Positions 18,641 to 28,238 are shown, counted from the stretch's first letter. The stretch: 64,000 nucleotides of DNA from Algicoccus sp048820935 (GCF_048820935.1 NZ_JBMERD010000007.1:1-64000); one strand, 5' to 3'. The notes: generated by a model from the letters alone, not told the origin. Numbers and translations are program-made.

Positions 18641-18875
18641 AAGCGTTTTTTGAGCGAACCAACGCAGGTGACGTGATCGGCGCCATCGACGTGAAAACAA
18701 AAACTAAAACTCGGTGTGCCGGAATACTCCACAAGCTGACCGACAACATCGCAGAATCATGAAACAAGTTTAAGCACGGCAGGCGCATGCCAACAGGCGT
18801 GCTAACGACCCTAGGTCATGCAACTGCCCCGCACCAAATTTTGTTCATGCATCTGTTATGAAAAAACAGAGTCAA

Positions 18876-19181
18876 TCAAATGATGGCTTGTAAGCCCTTA
18901 TCAGCAATGACATTAAGTAGTTTTAGAGCGGGTCCAGCCGGACGCGTGTCTCCTTGCTCCCACTTACGCACGGTCGAAGCCGTGGTATGCAGGTAATACG
19001 CAAAGACTGGTTGGCTAAAATGCAACGCCTCGCGCAGCTGTCGGATATCCTCAGCGTTAAACTCCCGCACGGGCGGTGGGCAGAGCGCGTCGAACTCACG
19101 CATCGTCACTTTGCTAATCGCACCGACATCCTGCAATGCAGCCAAATCACCACGCAGGGATTCAATGATCTTGCTCGTCAC
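18876..19181 (-). CDS. HigA-like (NadS/YiaG-type) XRE antitoxin
   Basis: The protein has 101 residues from GTG 19181, chosen because GGAGG lies six bases before it. The C-terminal XRE domain (ALHFSQPVFAYYLHTTASTV) is followed by KWEQGDTRPAGPALKLLNV, a signature of HigA2-type antitoxins. It overlaps the upstream toxin gene by 20 bp and is coupled to it, with the toxin first as in higBA operons. Confidence 0.85.
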   Translation of the reverse strand: MTSKIIESLRGDLAALQDVGAISKVTMREFDALCPPPVREFNAEDIRQLREALHFSQPVFAYYLHTTASTVRKWEQGDTRPAGPALKLLNVIADKGLQAII

Positions 19182-19545
19182 AACACACCTCCAATAAAAC
19201 ACCCGTTTGCAATGCCTTCACAACGTTTTCCCGAGATAACTCCAGAAACGCTTTACCAGCATATTGCAGCGCCTTTTTCTCGTCTTGCGTGATGTTCGCC
19301 TTGTCACTTTTTGGGAACCCATGCAAAAACACATAACGGCTGCCGATCCTGACCGACAGTAGGGTTCGATAGCCGCTACATTTGCCAGCACCTGGACGTG
19401 CAACCCGTTTTTTATATAGGAAGCCGCCAAGGTCCGCATCAACTAATCCATCTTGCATCTCTTTAACCGCTTTACATAAAACGGTATCAGGCAACTTCTC
19501 GCCCGCCTGCCACCGAGCAAAGTCCTTGCGTTTGAGAATCAACAT
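19162..19545 (-). CDS. RelE/HigB-type toxin
   Basis: The protein has 127 residues. FLYKKRVARPGAGKCSGYRT and SRYVFLHGFPKSDKANIT match the HigB2/RelE-like family (PF06296), which cleaves mRNA on the ribosome. The C-terminal helix (AGKAFLELSRENVVKAL) is usual for the group. The coupled XRE antitoxin follows on the same strand, and a palindrome lies just upstream. The module appears intact, inside a region that otherwise contains relics. Confidence 0.85.
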   Translation of the reverse strand: MLILKRKDFARWQAGEKLPDTVLCKAVKEMQDGLVDADLGGFLYKKRVARPGAGKCSGYRTLLSVRIGSRYVFLHGFPKSDKANITQDEKKALQYAGKAFLELSRENVVKALQTGVLLEVCCDEQDH

Positions 19546-19566
19546 ATCAACTTACAACCTGTATTG

Positions 19567-19581
19567 TACCCGTTACGGGTA
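19567..19581 (-). promoter_or_regulatory. Palindrome before the HigBA-type operon, probable operator
   Basis: TACCCGT-T-ACGGGTA at 19567-19581 is a perfect palindrome with 7-bp arms, 21 bp upstream of the toxin start. HigA-type antitoxins bind such sites to repress their own promoter. Confidence 0.65.
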
Positions 19582-19685
19582 TAGTTTTCCAATCTTTCCG
19601 CTCATACTCCGACAGGTAGTGGTCGCGTCGTATATTGCCGAGCACACGTAAGGTGATTCCTTATAACGGTAGGCACTAGTCAGTA

Positions 19686-20000
19686 TCAGTATCGGGTGTT
19701 CCATTCATTCCTGATCAGCCTAGTCAAGATAGGCGTAAAGTCGGGACAGATCTTCATCGGTGATGTACCGCGTCTTACCGTTCTCTTTATATTAGGGACA
19801 TAGAGGCACGGATTGAAACCGCTTGGGCGATAGCCCCAGACTTCGGTCATATTGAACATCCCAAAAATGCAAGCCAACATCCGATTTGCGGTGACGACAA
19901 TGCCCGCGATACCACGCATCTGCACCGTGATAGGCGCACATGTCACATCAGACACGTTGAAAGTGTCAGCGCTGAATAATATGAAGATTGATCTGATCAT
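19686..20000 (-). pseudogene. Relic of a tyrosine recombinase (integrase)
   Basis: The minus-strand frame contains VTANRMLACIFGMFNMTEVW followed by GYRPSGFNPC, a strong match to the core-binding domain of phage/ICE integrases. About 19800 the homology shifts frame: the alternative frame reads NGKTRYITDEDLSRLYAYLD, then stops. The catalytic C-terminal domain with its Arg-His-Arg-Tyr residues is missing. This is a decayed fragment, and it suggests that the surrounding toxin-antitoxin region arrived on an integrating element. Confidence 0.75.
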
Positions 20001-20520
20001 GATAGGTTTTGACGGTACTAGGCTTATTTCGCAACGTGGACTACTCTTTGATAAAACAAATTCTCAATGGTCGGTGCCATCCGTGCCGCTTATTTATTAG
20101 CATCTGAACCATCGCTCTGACGAACACTGGTCAACCAGTTTTAAACGATTGAGATTGCCTGTTCCACCGTAACTCACCAGACTCGTCGAGTTTAGATTTG
20201 CAATGTTCATCCCAAGCCATTCGATACTGCAGTGTTAAGATTTTATGCTTTTTCGCAACAATTCTGCAAAGAAATCCTGAGATAATAATGTCCTACAGTT
20301 TATGCTCGGAGCAATCGGCAGTTGGTAGCAGATTATTGGCAAAAGTATCTGGTTAATTTGTCGTATTCCCTGCGAAGAAACGCTGTCTTTCACGAACTGG
20401 TAAGCTTCCAGTCAAGTCATACCACCCCCCAGAAAGTTACATGAGATCATTAAACGATCACGGAGGGAATTATAAATCGGTTCGTTACAGGCCATTTATC
20501 AAGGATCGATCACTTTGCGC
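20001..20520. other. Non-coding, probably decayed DNA
   Basis: No supported gene is seen. Stops are frequent in all frames and there is no tRNA or clear repeat. It lies between the integrase relic and a HigA relic and is probably residue of the same element. Confidence 0.5.
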
Positions 20521-20655
20521 ATCACTAACGAGCACGAAGCTTCATCGTCAAAAATGACGCTACGAATTAAAAAGGCGTTGGTTGCCGAAGAGTAGGCTGA
20601 TGCTGCTGCTCATGCGGAAACGTTACGACACCGCGCGAATAGCCGACTGACTTAA
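20521..20655 (+). pseudogene. Remnant of a second HigA-like gene
   Basis: The frame reads ITNEHEASSSKMTLRIKKAL, which parallels LNEHTALRSDVALRIEKAF of the HigA at 18389. It then meets an in-frame TAG, continues with ADAAAHAETLRHRANSRLT and ends in TAA. Only the C-terminal half of the domain remains. It is a broken paralogue at the edge of the accessory region, directly before the moeB-type gene. Confidence 0.6.
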
Positions 20656-20672
20656 GCTAAGCGGGATCGTTT

Positions 20673-21452
20673 TTAATTTGACTTGTTCTGAGCTTCGATC
20701 GTGTTTCGATCTCGACATACAGGGCATTCTGGATCACGTGGCACCTTGATTTCATGCCAACGCATTTGTCGCACATCGAGCATCGCCAAACGACCTTGCA
20801 GGGTGCGTCCTAGGCCTGTTAACACTTTAATGGCTTCAGCAGCCTGCACACTGCCTACAATCCCCACCAGGGGCGCAAAAACACCCATCGTGGCGCAATC
20901 TACCGGCGCTACATCCTGTGCTTTGGGGAACAGGCAGTGATAGCATGGACTTGCTTCATCGCGCACATCGTAAACAGCCATCTGTCCTTCAAACTGGATC
21001 GCAGCGCCTGAAACCAGAGGAACGCCGTTCACGACACACGCACGATTAACCGCATGGCGTGTCTCAAAGTTGTCACAACAGTCCAGAACTAGATCCACTT
21101 GTCCGACTAGCTCAATCAATGCGGCTTCATCAACACGTCGCGCGTGCGTGACCACCGTGGTTTGTGGATTAATGTCATGGATTGCTTGACGGGCAGAATT
21201 GACTTTCAGTTCACCTAGACGAGCCGTGGTGTGCATAATCTGGCGCTGCAGATTACTCAGTTCAACCTCGTCATCATCGATGATCTCTATATGTCCAACC
21301 CCTGCGGAGGCCAGATATAAGCAAACGGGTGAACCCAGTCCACCCGCACCCATCACCAGTACGCGGGCATTCAAGAGGGCCTGTTGACCCTCAATGCCTA
21401 AATCATCCAACAAAATGTGCCGCGCGTAACGCAGCAACTGATCATCACGCAT
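20673..21452 (-). CDS. moeB: MoeB/ThiF-family adenylyltransferase
   Basis: The protein has 259 residues. VMGAGGLGSPVCLYLASAGV is the nucleotide-binding region, NLQRQ and the DCCDNF motif complete the E1-like active site, and two CxxC pairs (CYHC, CPVC) bind zinc. It adenylates the C-terminal glycine of a small sulfur carrier (MoaD or ThiS) for molybdopterin or thiamine synthesis. The Cys in the segment after APVDCATMG is present. Five bases separate it from the restored ctpA stop. MoeB and ThiF cannot be told apart here. Confidence 0.88.
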   Translation of the reverse strand: MRDDQLLRYARHILLDDLGIEGQQALLNARVLVMGAGGLGSPVCLYLASAGVGHIEIIDDDEVELSNLQRQIMHTTARLGELKVNSARQAIHDINPQTTVVTHARRVDEAALIELVGQVDLVLDCCDNFETRHAVNRACVVNGVPLVSGAAIQFEGQMAVYDVRDEASPCYHCLFPKAQDVAPVDCATMGVFAPLVGIVGSVQAAEAIKVLTGLGRTLQGRLAMLDVRQMRWHEIKVPRDPECPVCRDRNTIEAQNKSN

Positions 21453-21457
21453 GGTGC

Positions 21458-22908
21458 TTAAGGTTTAGTTCGCAATGTGCCGGCTTTGTCTGCCACATAA
21501 GGCTCATAGCCCGGTCCGGTCAGCACGTCTTTTCCGAGGAGGAAATTAACGGCTTGATCCAACTGAAAATCACCATCCTCACCGAGCTTAAACGCTTTAG
21601 GCTGCTCTTTTGGTTTGGCATCCTCATCGACACTTTGCTGGTATCGGCTTTGTCTTTATGACGCAGGCTAGGCGCTTTGGGCTTGTCTTTCTCGTCACTT
21701 TGGCCATTACTCAGATGCTTTTGCAACTCTGACTCACGGGCAATCGTGAACAAGTTCCCAATGCTGGTATCTGTCACAAAAATATCGGGCTCAATCCCTT
21801 TGGCCTGAATCGAACGACCATTGGGCGTGAAATAGCGTGATGTGGTGAGCTTGATCCCCGTATCTTCGGAGATTGGCAGCACCACCTGAACAGAGCCTTT
21901 ACCAAACGTCGTATTGCCCATGACGGTTGCACGCTTGTGATCTTGCAAAGCACCTGCCACGATCTCAGATGCTGATGCAGAACCTGCATTGACCAACACC
22001 ACCATGGGGATTTCTTTCACCCAGGCGGGTAAACCTTTCAGGTAGTCTGGTTCGCCACGTGCATAGTCAATTGGATAGGCCAGATAGCGGTGACGGGAAT
22101 CCGCTGCCCGACCATCGGTAGACACCACCACAACTTCAGGCTCCAAAAAGGCTGCAGATACGCCAATCGCAGCGGTCAACAAACCACCGGGATCGTTACG
22201 CAGATCTAGAACCAATCCTTCCAGATCACCCTTGGCGCTCAAATCTTTGAGATGTTTGACCAAATCTGAGCCTGTACGCTCCTGGAACTGGGCAATACGC
22301 ACATAACCAATGTTGTTGTCTAAACGTTTGCTGCGCACACTGCGCACTTTGATCAGGTCACGAACTAGATCAATGGTCAGGGGTTGATCTTGCCCTTGAC
22401 GCAAAACGGTGAGCGTAATGTCGGTTTTAACTGGACCGCGCATGCGTTTGACCGCATCGGTCAAGCTCATACCTTTGGTCGAGGTGTCATCGATTTTGAT
22501 GATCAGGTCACCCGCTTGCATGCCTGCACGCTCGGCCGGTGTGTCTTCGATGGGGGAAATCACTTTCACAAACCCATCTTCTGTGCCGATTTCGATCCCT
22601 AAGCCACCGAACTCACCCTGAGTCGTTGTCCGCATTTCATTGAAGGCTTCTTCATCTAGGTAAGATGAATGCGGATCAAGTTCTGTAAGCATGCCGGAAA
22701 TTGCACTACGAATCAGCTCCTGATCCGTGACTTCTTCGACATAATTCGATTTAATCGCTGCAAACACACTGGAGAATTGGCGCAAATCATCGAGCGGTAA
22801 GGGCGCAGCATTCTTCTGCGCCATGGCAGAAATACCAACGCTCAACAAAATGCCCGCAACGAGTCCAGTGCTTAACAGCCCTGCAGTGCGCAAATAACGG
22901 ATGGTCAT
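21458..22908 (-). CDS. ctpA: C-terminal processing peptidase (S41), with a frameshift near the C-terminus
   Basis: The signal peptide or anchor lies at residues 8-30, a PDZ domain (about 90-170) and an S41 protease domain follow. NAGSASASEIVAG holds the catalytic Ser, and TTFGKGSVQV the Lys of the Ser/Lys dyad. The nominal frame ends at 21520 in an unrelated tail. Near 21640 the sequence resumes in another frame as KLGEDGDFQLDQAVNFLLGK and ends at 21458, which matches the expected CtpA C-terminus. A one-base indel is therefore present or miscalled. The enzyme degrades periplasmic proteins at their C-termini. Confidence 0.88.
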
Positions 22909-22952
22909 CAGTCGTCCTTCCAGTCTGATTCGGGCGTTCTGTTACGCCCGAA

Positions 22953-24215
22953 TTAAAGTTTTTTAATATAAAGCAACGGATCTAGCGGTTTGCCCTGATG
23001 CCGAAGCTCAAAGTATAGGGCTGAATCTAACTGCCCTCCTGTATTACCAGCTTTGGCAATCACATCGCCCGCCCGCACAGAATCTCCCACATCTTTGAGC
23101 AGACTCTGGTTATAAGCATACACACTCAAAAACTCATCGTCATGATCCACAATGATGAGATTGCCATAACCAGCCATCCATTTAGAAAAGACCACCGTCC
23201 CTTCTGAGACGACTTTGACAGGATCGCCTTCATTGACTCGGATCAAGACGCCACGCCAAGAGCCACCGTCTGGGTTACGACTGCCATATCTCGCCAAAAC
23301 CGCGCCACTGACGGGTGACAACAACTGACCACGAGCAATGCGCTTGCCTTTCGGTAACGCCGCCAATGCAGCTTCTCGAGCGGCATCATGGACTGCCTCA
23401 CGTGCTGCTTGATGTTCTGCCTGTTGAGCGGCCTGTGCTTGCTGAGCGCGCCATCGATCCATTTCAATCGACAGATCCTCAACCATCACCGATAAGCGTT
23501 TTTCATCTGCAGCCAGTGTCTGAGCCTGTTTGCGCTCTTTGGTGAGTTGTGCCTGAACCTGCGCATGCACTTTGGCACGTTGCGCTTGTTCTGACGCCAG
23601 TTGCTCACGCTCTTTGGCTAAACGATCTTTGGTCTGCTCAACCGAAGCCATTTGTTGTTTCTGAGTCTGCTGTAGCGTTAAAAGTTCCGCTTGATTGGTT
23701 TGCAGGTTTGCAATAGCTTCACTACGGGCACGCGTCACAAACTCGAGATATCCCAAATCACGTGAGATTTGCTGTGGGTCTTCTCCAGCTAGGAGCGCAC
23801 TCCACGCATTTATACCACTAGCGTATTGCGACCTGAGTTGTTCCGACAAAACCTCCTGCTGCGCATCAATCCGAGCACGTGTTTCATCCATTTTGGTTTG
23901 GGTTTGGACCAGTTCAGTTTCAAACTGAGCCAGCATCTTATCGAGTTGGTCGAGCTTGCGCACGGTGACAGAAATGGCCTGTTCAGACTTTTGTAAGGCA
24001 GCAAACGCAGTTCGTTCTTCAGTCTGGCGTGTTTGCACCTTCTGCTGAACGGTTTCTAATTGCTTACGCAACGCTTCACGCTGTTGCTGAGCTTGTGCCT
24101 GCTGACGTGCTAATTCTTGTGGCGGGTCTTGTGGTTGTGACAACCCCAACGCAGGCAAACAAAGCAGCGCGATCCACACACAGCATGATGACCAACGGAA
24201 TGTGGATCGCTTCAC
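22953..24215 (-). CDS. EnvC-like murein hydrolase activator (degenerate LytM/M23)
   Basis: The protein has 420 residues from GTG 24215, four bases after gpmA stops; the frame is open further upstream but that part is gpmA antisense-like shadow. The signal peptide is followed by a long Gln/Lys-rich coiled coil (about residues 30-260) and a C-terminal LytM domain. The first zinc His-x-Asp motif is absent (ARYGSRNPDG), and the last motif reads YFELRHQGK. This pattern fits EnvC, which activates cell-wall amidases at division rather than cutting peptidoglycan itself. Confidence 0.85.
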   Translation of the reverse strand: MKRSTFRWSSCCVWIALLCLPALGLSQPQDPPQELARQQAQAQQQREALRKQLETVQQKVQTRQTEERTAFAALQKSEQAISVTVRKLDQLDKMLAQFETELVQTQTKMDETRARIDAQQEVLSEQLRSQYASGINAWSALLAGEDPQQISRDLGYLEFVTRARSEAIANLQTNQAELLTLQQTQKQQMASVEQTKDRLAKEREQLASEQAQRAKVHAQVQAQLTKERKQAQTLAADEKRLSVMVEDLSIEMDRWRAQQAQAAQQAEHQAAREAVHDAAREAALAALPKGKRIARGQLLSPVSGAVLARYGSRNPDGGSWRGVLIRVNEGDPVKVVSEGTVVFSKWMAGYGNLIIVDHDDEFLSVYAYNQSLLKDVGDSVRAGDVIAKAGNTGGQLDSALYFELRHQGKPLDPLLYIKKL

Positions 24216-24219
24216 TGTC

Positions 24220-24972
24220 TTAGCCTTTTTTGGCTTTGCCCTGTGCTGCCACAGCAGCCATGGCAGCCTCAATCTCAGCCGGATCGGCCAGATAGTAATG
24301 GCGCAACGGTTTGAGGTTTTCATCAAGCTCATAGACGAGTGGCTGGCCTGTGGGAATATTCACACCCACGATATCTTCGTCAGACACATTGTCTAAATGC
24401 TTCACCAGTGCACGCAGACTATTGCCATGCGCAGAGATCAAGACGCGGCGACCGGCTTTGATTGCAGGGGCAATCGATTCTGTCCACACGGGTAAAACAC
24501 GTTCAACGGTGTCTTTCAGGCATTCGGTTGCAGGCTGTTGCTCTGGGCTTAAACGTGCATAGCGCGGCTCAAAACGTGGATGACGTTCATCATCAAATGG
24601 CAGGGGTTCTGGCGCAATTGCATAGGCACGACGCCAAATCAGCACTTGTTCGTCACCAAACTTGGCGGCTGTCTCTGCTTTGTTCAAACCCTGAAGGTTG
24701 CCGTAATGGCGCTCATTAAGGCGCCAGTTGTTATGAATTGGCAGATACATTTGATCCATCGCATCGAGCGCAATCCACAACGTTCGGATGGCGCGTTTGA
24801 GCACGGAGGTAAAAGCCAAATCAAACTCAAATCCCTTTTCTTTCAGTAGCTTACCAGCTGCCCAAGCCTGGTCACGTCCTGTTTGAGTCAGGTCCACATC
24901 GGTCCACCCTGTAAAGCGGTTTTCCAGATTCCACTGGCTCTCGCCATGGCGCATCAATACAAGTTTGTACAT
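24220..24972 (-). CDS. gpmA: 2,3-bisphosphoglycerate-dependent phosphoglycerate mutase
   Basis: The protein has 250 residues, the standard length. LMRHGESQWNLENRFTGWTD contains the phosphohistidine, and LISAHGNSLRALVKHLD the second active-site His. It interconverts 3- and 2-phosphoglycerate in glycolysis and gluconeogenesis. It is the first gene of the gpmA-envC-like-ctpA-moeB series on the minus strand. Confidence 0.97.
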   Translation of the reverse strand: MYKLVLMRHGESQWNLENRFTGWTDVDLTQTGRDQAWAAGKLLKEKGFEFDLAFTSVLKRAIRTLWIALDAMDQMYLPIHNNWRLNERHYGNLQGLNKAETAAKFGDEQVLIWRRAYAIAPEPLPFDDERHPRFEPRYARLSPEQQPATECLKDTVERVLPVWTESIAPAIKAGRRVLISAHGNSLRALVKHLDNVSDEDIVGVNIPTGQPLVYELDENLKPLRHYYLADPAEIEAAMAAVAAQGKAKKG

Positions 24973-25063
24973 GTCATTTGGGTCAAATAAGATTAAAGAG
25001 GTGCCACCATTTTATAATCCAAACTATTGTCCGATACGGACTTGACTTGTCTTAAGGGAAATC

Positions 25064-25477
25064 GTGGACTTTTTTCTGGAAACTAACAATCTTATGCTCA
25101 TCGCCACAGCCGTCCTTTCCGGACTGATGCTCATGTGGCCTTCGATTCAAAATAAGCGCGCGGGACAGATGGTTGAGCCCATCGCAGCCGTGCAAATGAT
25201 GAATCATCAAGATGCATTAATCGTAGATATCCGAGCCCCTGGCTCGTTTGACAAGGGTCGCATTCCACAGTCTCGCAACATTCCAGTAAAGGATTTTGAG
25301 ACGCGCTTGGAAAAAGAGCCTAAAGACAAACCCATTATCGTCGTTTGTGATCGTGGCCAACTCGCCGTGGGCGCCGCCGCAAAACTGCGTGAATCCGGTT
25401 TTACGCAAGTCAGCGTCTTGAAGGGCGGCTTAAGCGCATGGGTCGGTGCCGACCTGCCCACCACGACGAAGCGTTAG
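25064..25477 (+). CDS. Membrane-anchored rhodanese-like protein
   Basis: The protein has 137 residues. One N-terminal membrane segment (about residues 8-26) is followed by a rhodanese domain with the active-site Cys in IIVVCDRGQLAVGAAAKL. It probably transfers sulfur or acts in redox quality control at the inner membrane. It heads the rhodanese-grxC-secB-gpsA cluster, an order common in beta- and gammaproteobacteria. Confidence 0.9.
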   Translation: MDFFLETNNLMLIATAVLSGLMLMWPSIQNKRAGQMVEPIAAVQMMNHQDALIVDIRAPGSFDKGRIPQSRNIPVKDFETRLEKEPKDKPIIVVCDRGQLAVGAAAKLRESGFTQVSVLKGGLSAWVGADLPTTTKR

Positions 25478-25519
25478 ACTGTCAGGTTTTGACGACGACT
25501 TATTAACCAACAAGGACCA

Positions 25520-25792
25520 ATGATTACCATGAATCATGTTGTGATGTATTGCACAGGCATCTGCCCCTATTGCGATCGTGCAGAAGCTTTGCTGAACAAG
25601 CGCGGTGTCGCCAACATTGAAAAAATCCGTATTGATCAGGACCCAGCCAAACGCATGGAGATGATGGAGCGCACACAAAGACGCACCGTTCCTCAGATCT
25701 ACATCGGTGAAACTCACGTTGGCGGTTATGATGACCTAGCGGCACTTGACCGTGCGGATGAGCTCATGCCTTTGCTCAATGCAGCATCCTGA
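25520..25792 (+). CDS. grxC: Glutaredoxin 3
   Basis: The protein has 90 residues. CPYC is the redox centre, and TVPQIYIGETHVGGYDDL is the glutathione-binding TVP motif region. It reduces disulfides and glutathione mixed disulfides in the cytoplasm. A second ATG at 25529 (MNHVVMY) fits the usual N-terminus, while AAGG just before 25520 supports the longer form. It lies between the rhodanese and secB. Confidence 0.95.
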   Translation: MITMNHVVMYCTGICPYCDRAEALLNKRGVANIEKIRIDQDPAKRMEMMERTQRRTVPQIYIGETHVGGYDDLAALDRADELMPLLNAAS

Positions 25793-25840
25793 TCTTTTGC
25801 ACTAGTCAGCCAACCTTTTATTTTTTGAATGGAAACCAAT

Positions 25841-26368
25841 ATGTCTCAAGAGAACTCCGCTGCCGGCAATGCCGAACAAGGCAATGCACCTGCTTTTAAC
25901 CTGCAGCGCGTCTATATCAAAGATCTGTCATTAGAATTGCCTCACGCACCAGAAATCTTTCTGGAGCAAGAGTCCCCCAGCGTTGAAGTCAACATTGGCA
26001 TTGCGGCACAGCGTCTGTCCGAGGTTCTGTACGAATCGGCTGTGACCATTACTGTCACCACCAAAATTGAAGACAAAGTTCTGTACCTGATTGAAGCCAC
26101 TCAGGGCGGTATCTTCCAACTGACAAACATCCCAGAAGATCAGGTTGATCCATTGCTTGGCATCGTTTGCCCCAGCATGCTGTACCCATACCTGCGTGCA
26201 AACGTAGCGGATGCCATCACACGTGCTTCATTGCCACCATTGCATCTGACCGACGTCAACTTCCAAGCACTCTATCAGCAACGTCTGGAACAAGCTCAGC
26301 AAGAAGCTCAGCAACAACCCCAAGAAGACTCAGGCATCATTCTGCCACCCGGTACAACGCGCCAGTAA
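25841..26368 (+). CDS. secB: Protein-export chaperone SecB
   Basis: The protein has 175 residues from ATG 25841, preferred because GGAAA precedes it while ATG 25829 lacks a ribosome site. FNLQRVYIKDLSLELPHAP and the segment GIVCPSMLYPYLRANVADAI are highly conserved SecB motifs. The tetramer holds preproteins unfolded and delivers them to SecA. A Gln-rich tail ends the protein. gpsA follows with no gap. Confidence 0.96.
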   Translation: MSQENSAAGNAEQGNAPAFNLQRVYIKDLSLELPHAPEIFLEQESPSVEVNIGIAAQRLSEVLYESAVTITVTTKIEDKVLYLIEATQGGIFQLTNIPEDQVDPLLGIVCPSMLYPYLRANVADAITRASLPPLHLTDVNFQALYQQRLEQAQQEAQQQPQEDSGIILPPGTTRQ

Positions 26369-27481
26369 ATGGTTGCAGGACCCGCTCAATCTCCTATGAC
26401 AACGCCAGTCAATACCGCAACAGACCACGACACAGACAATTGTCCCGTCGTGGTCGTCGGGGCTGGCGCATGGGGGACTGCGCTCGCTTGCGCATTCAGT
26501 CGCAATACATCAACCGTCCTTTGGAGTCGTGATCCGGCACAACTTGAGCAAATGGTTCAAACGCGCATCAATGCACGTTACCTTCCACAAACTCGGCTGC
26601 CTGACGCACTCATGCTCGAAGCCGATCTGCATCGAGCCTTGGCCCATGTCACAGAACGTCCCAATCAACCAGCCTCTCGGGCAGGCCTAGTTATTCTTGG
26701 CACCCCAATGGCGGGATTGCCTGCAATCACAGAAAAAATTCTGGCTGATCTGCAAGCAACGGGTGGACGTATCCTAGGGTTGATCTGGACATGTAAAGGA
26801 TTGGATGCCCAATCTGCCAAACTCCCGCATGAAATCATGCAAACAGAACTTGAAGCTGCCGACAAAACCGTTCCCATCGGCGCATTGTCTGGCCCCTCAT
26901 TTGCAAAAGAAGTTGCGCAAGGTCTACCTGTCGCCCTCACCATCGCCAGTGAGAATGAAGCGCTTTGTGAAGCCACTATTCAAACCCTACACAGCCCGCA
27001 TGTTCGCGTATATCAAAGCACTGACGTCCTCGGTGTGAGTGTGGGTGGTGCGCTTAAAAACATCATGGCCATTGCTTGCGGTATCTCTGATGGTCTGGAA
27101 CTAGGTGACAATGCCCGCGCTGCTTTACTAACCCGAGGTCTGGCTGAGATGCGTCGTTTTGGTGTTGCGTTAGGTGCTCAAGCCAGCACTTTTGCGGGAC
27201 TCACTGGTCTGGGTGATCTTGTGCTGACCGCCACCGGCGATCTGTCCCGAAACCGTCAACTCGGTTTAGCCATCGGTCAAGGTCAATCACCTCAGGTTCT
27301 TTTGAACCAAGGCATCACAGCCGAAGGTGCACGCTGCGTTGGCGCAGTCCTGGAACGCGCCCGAACACTAGGCGTCAACCTACCAATCTCTGAAGCCGTC
27401 CATGCCGTACTGTTTGAAGGTCTCTCGGCACAGGATTGTGTGACCCAACTCATGACCCGCGACCCTGCTCGGGATATTTGA
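26369..27481 (+). CDS. gpsA: Glycerol-3-phosphate dehydrogenase [NAD(P)+]
   Basis: The protein has 370 residues. VVVVGAGAWGTALACAF is the Rossmann glycine motif, and GGALKNIMAIACGISDGLELG contains the catalytic Lys. It reduces dihydroxyacetone phosphate to sn-glycerol 3-phosphate for phospholipid synthesis. The ATG at 26369 directly abuts the secB stop; an alternative at 26396 would remove a poorly conserved leader. In relatives trmL usually follows, but here a toxin-antitoxin islet intervenes. Confidence 0.96.
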   Translation: MVAGPAQSPMTTPVNTATDHDTDNCPVVVVGAGAWGTALACAFSRNTSTVLWSRDPAQLEQMVQTRINARYLPQTRLPDALMLEADLHRALAHVTERPNQPASRAGLVILGTPMAGLPAITEKILADLQATGGRILGLIWTCKGLDAQSAKLPHEIMQTELEAADKTVPIGALSGPSFAKEVAQGLPVALTIASENEALCEATIQTLHSPHVRVYQSTDVLGVSVGGALKNIMAIACGISDGLELGDNARAALLTRGLAEMRRFGVALGAQASTFAGLTGLGDLVLTATGDLSRNRQLGLAIGQGQSPQVLLNQGITAEGARCVGAVLERARTLGVNLPISEAVHAVLFEGLSAQDCVTQLMTRDPARDI

Positions 27482-27522
27482 CCTAGTCAATAAGATTGTC
27501 ACCCATGGATAAGCTGAAAAAT

Positions 27523-28119
27523 TCACTCATGAGGCACCAGAGCGGCAATTTCCTGCTTCATCCAGCTGGGTAAGCGTGCACGCGTTGAAATAATTTCTGA
27601 AAACTCTAAGTAAGGCAGCTTAGCGCGCAATGAACGTATTGCCTTGCTCGCTTTGTCTGGGCCTAACCAGGCCAGAATTCGAACGATGTCACCAGCAGCA
27701 CGACCCGGATAGATCAATTGCCATCTGGGTGCATGTCGTAGCTCCACTGTTTGTGCGCCTAGTTTCAAACGTCGGCTTGGTTCAGAAGTTAGATAGATAG
27801 CCCGCATGGGAACTTGGGTTGTGAGACCGAGCGCGTTGGCCGAGGTCGCACCGTGTGGGACGATGATCTCTCCACATTGTTTAGCCAAATTGTCGAGCAC
27901 CTTGCCCACTGAGGGAGCCCGACTGCCAAAGCGACTTTTGATTGGCAACACATAGTTACCCCGGCTCACCCGTAACAAATCACCTCGTTGCGCAAGGCGT
28001 GATAAGGCTTGGCCCACGGCAGCACGATTACCTAGATGCAACAACTCTTTTGCAACCAAAAGCGCACCTTCCGGCAAGCCGATGGCACACCCAAGTATCT
28101 TGTTGGAAAGAGTCTGCAT
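27523..28119 (-). CDS. DUF6088 / AbiEi-like antitoxin-domain protein
   Basis: The protein has 198 residues. The N-terminal winged helix (VGQALSRLAQRGDLLRVSRG) is like the AbiEi-type antitoxin domain, and GEIIVPHGATSANALGLTTQ is typical of DUF6088 proteins. These are often annotated as type IV antitoxins, but no AbiEii nucleotidyltransferase partner is seen. It is divergent from hipBA and converges on gpsA. Confidence 0.72.
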   Translation of the reverse strand: MQTLSNKILGCAIGLPEGALLVAKELLHLGNRAAVGQALSRLAQRGDLLRVSRGNYVLPIKSRFGSRAPSVGKVLDNLAKQCGEIIVPHGATSANALGLTTQVPMRAIYLTSEPSRRLKLGAQTVELRHAPRWQLIYPGRAAGDIVRILAWLGPDKASKAIRSLRAKLPYLEFSEIISTRARLPSWMKQEIAALVPHE

Positions 28120-28238
28120 AAAGTGATTTCCTGATTGTCAAAAACATAACAAAATTTCTGACACTTTCAAGATCATAGAGAAACAGGCTAACAACGGATA
28201 CAAATTATATTGTGTATTTCTGATTTACAAATTAAAAT

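Noticed and set aside
20001..20520. A hidden gene or tRNA attachment site next to the integrase relic
   Set aside because: No cloverleaf, CCA end or open frame could be recognised.
24216..24332. Longer N-terminus of the EnvC-like protein
   Set aside because: The extra 39 residues come from DNA coding for GpmA and precede a good signal peptide; GTG 24215 is the natural start.
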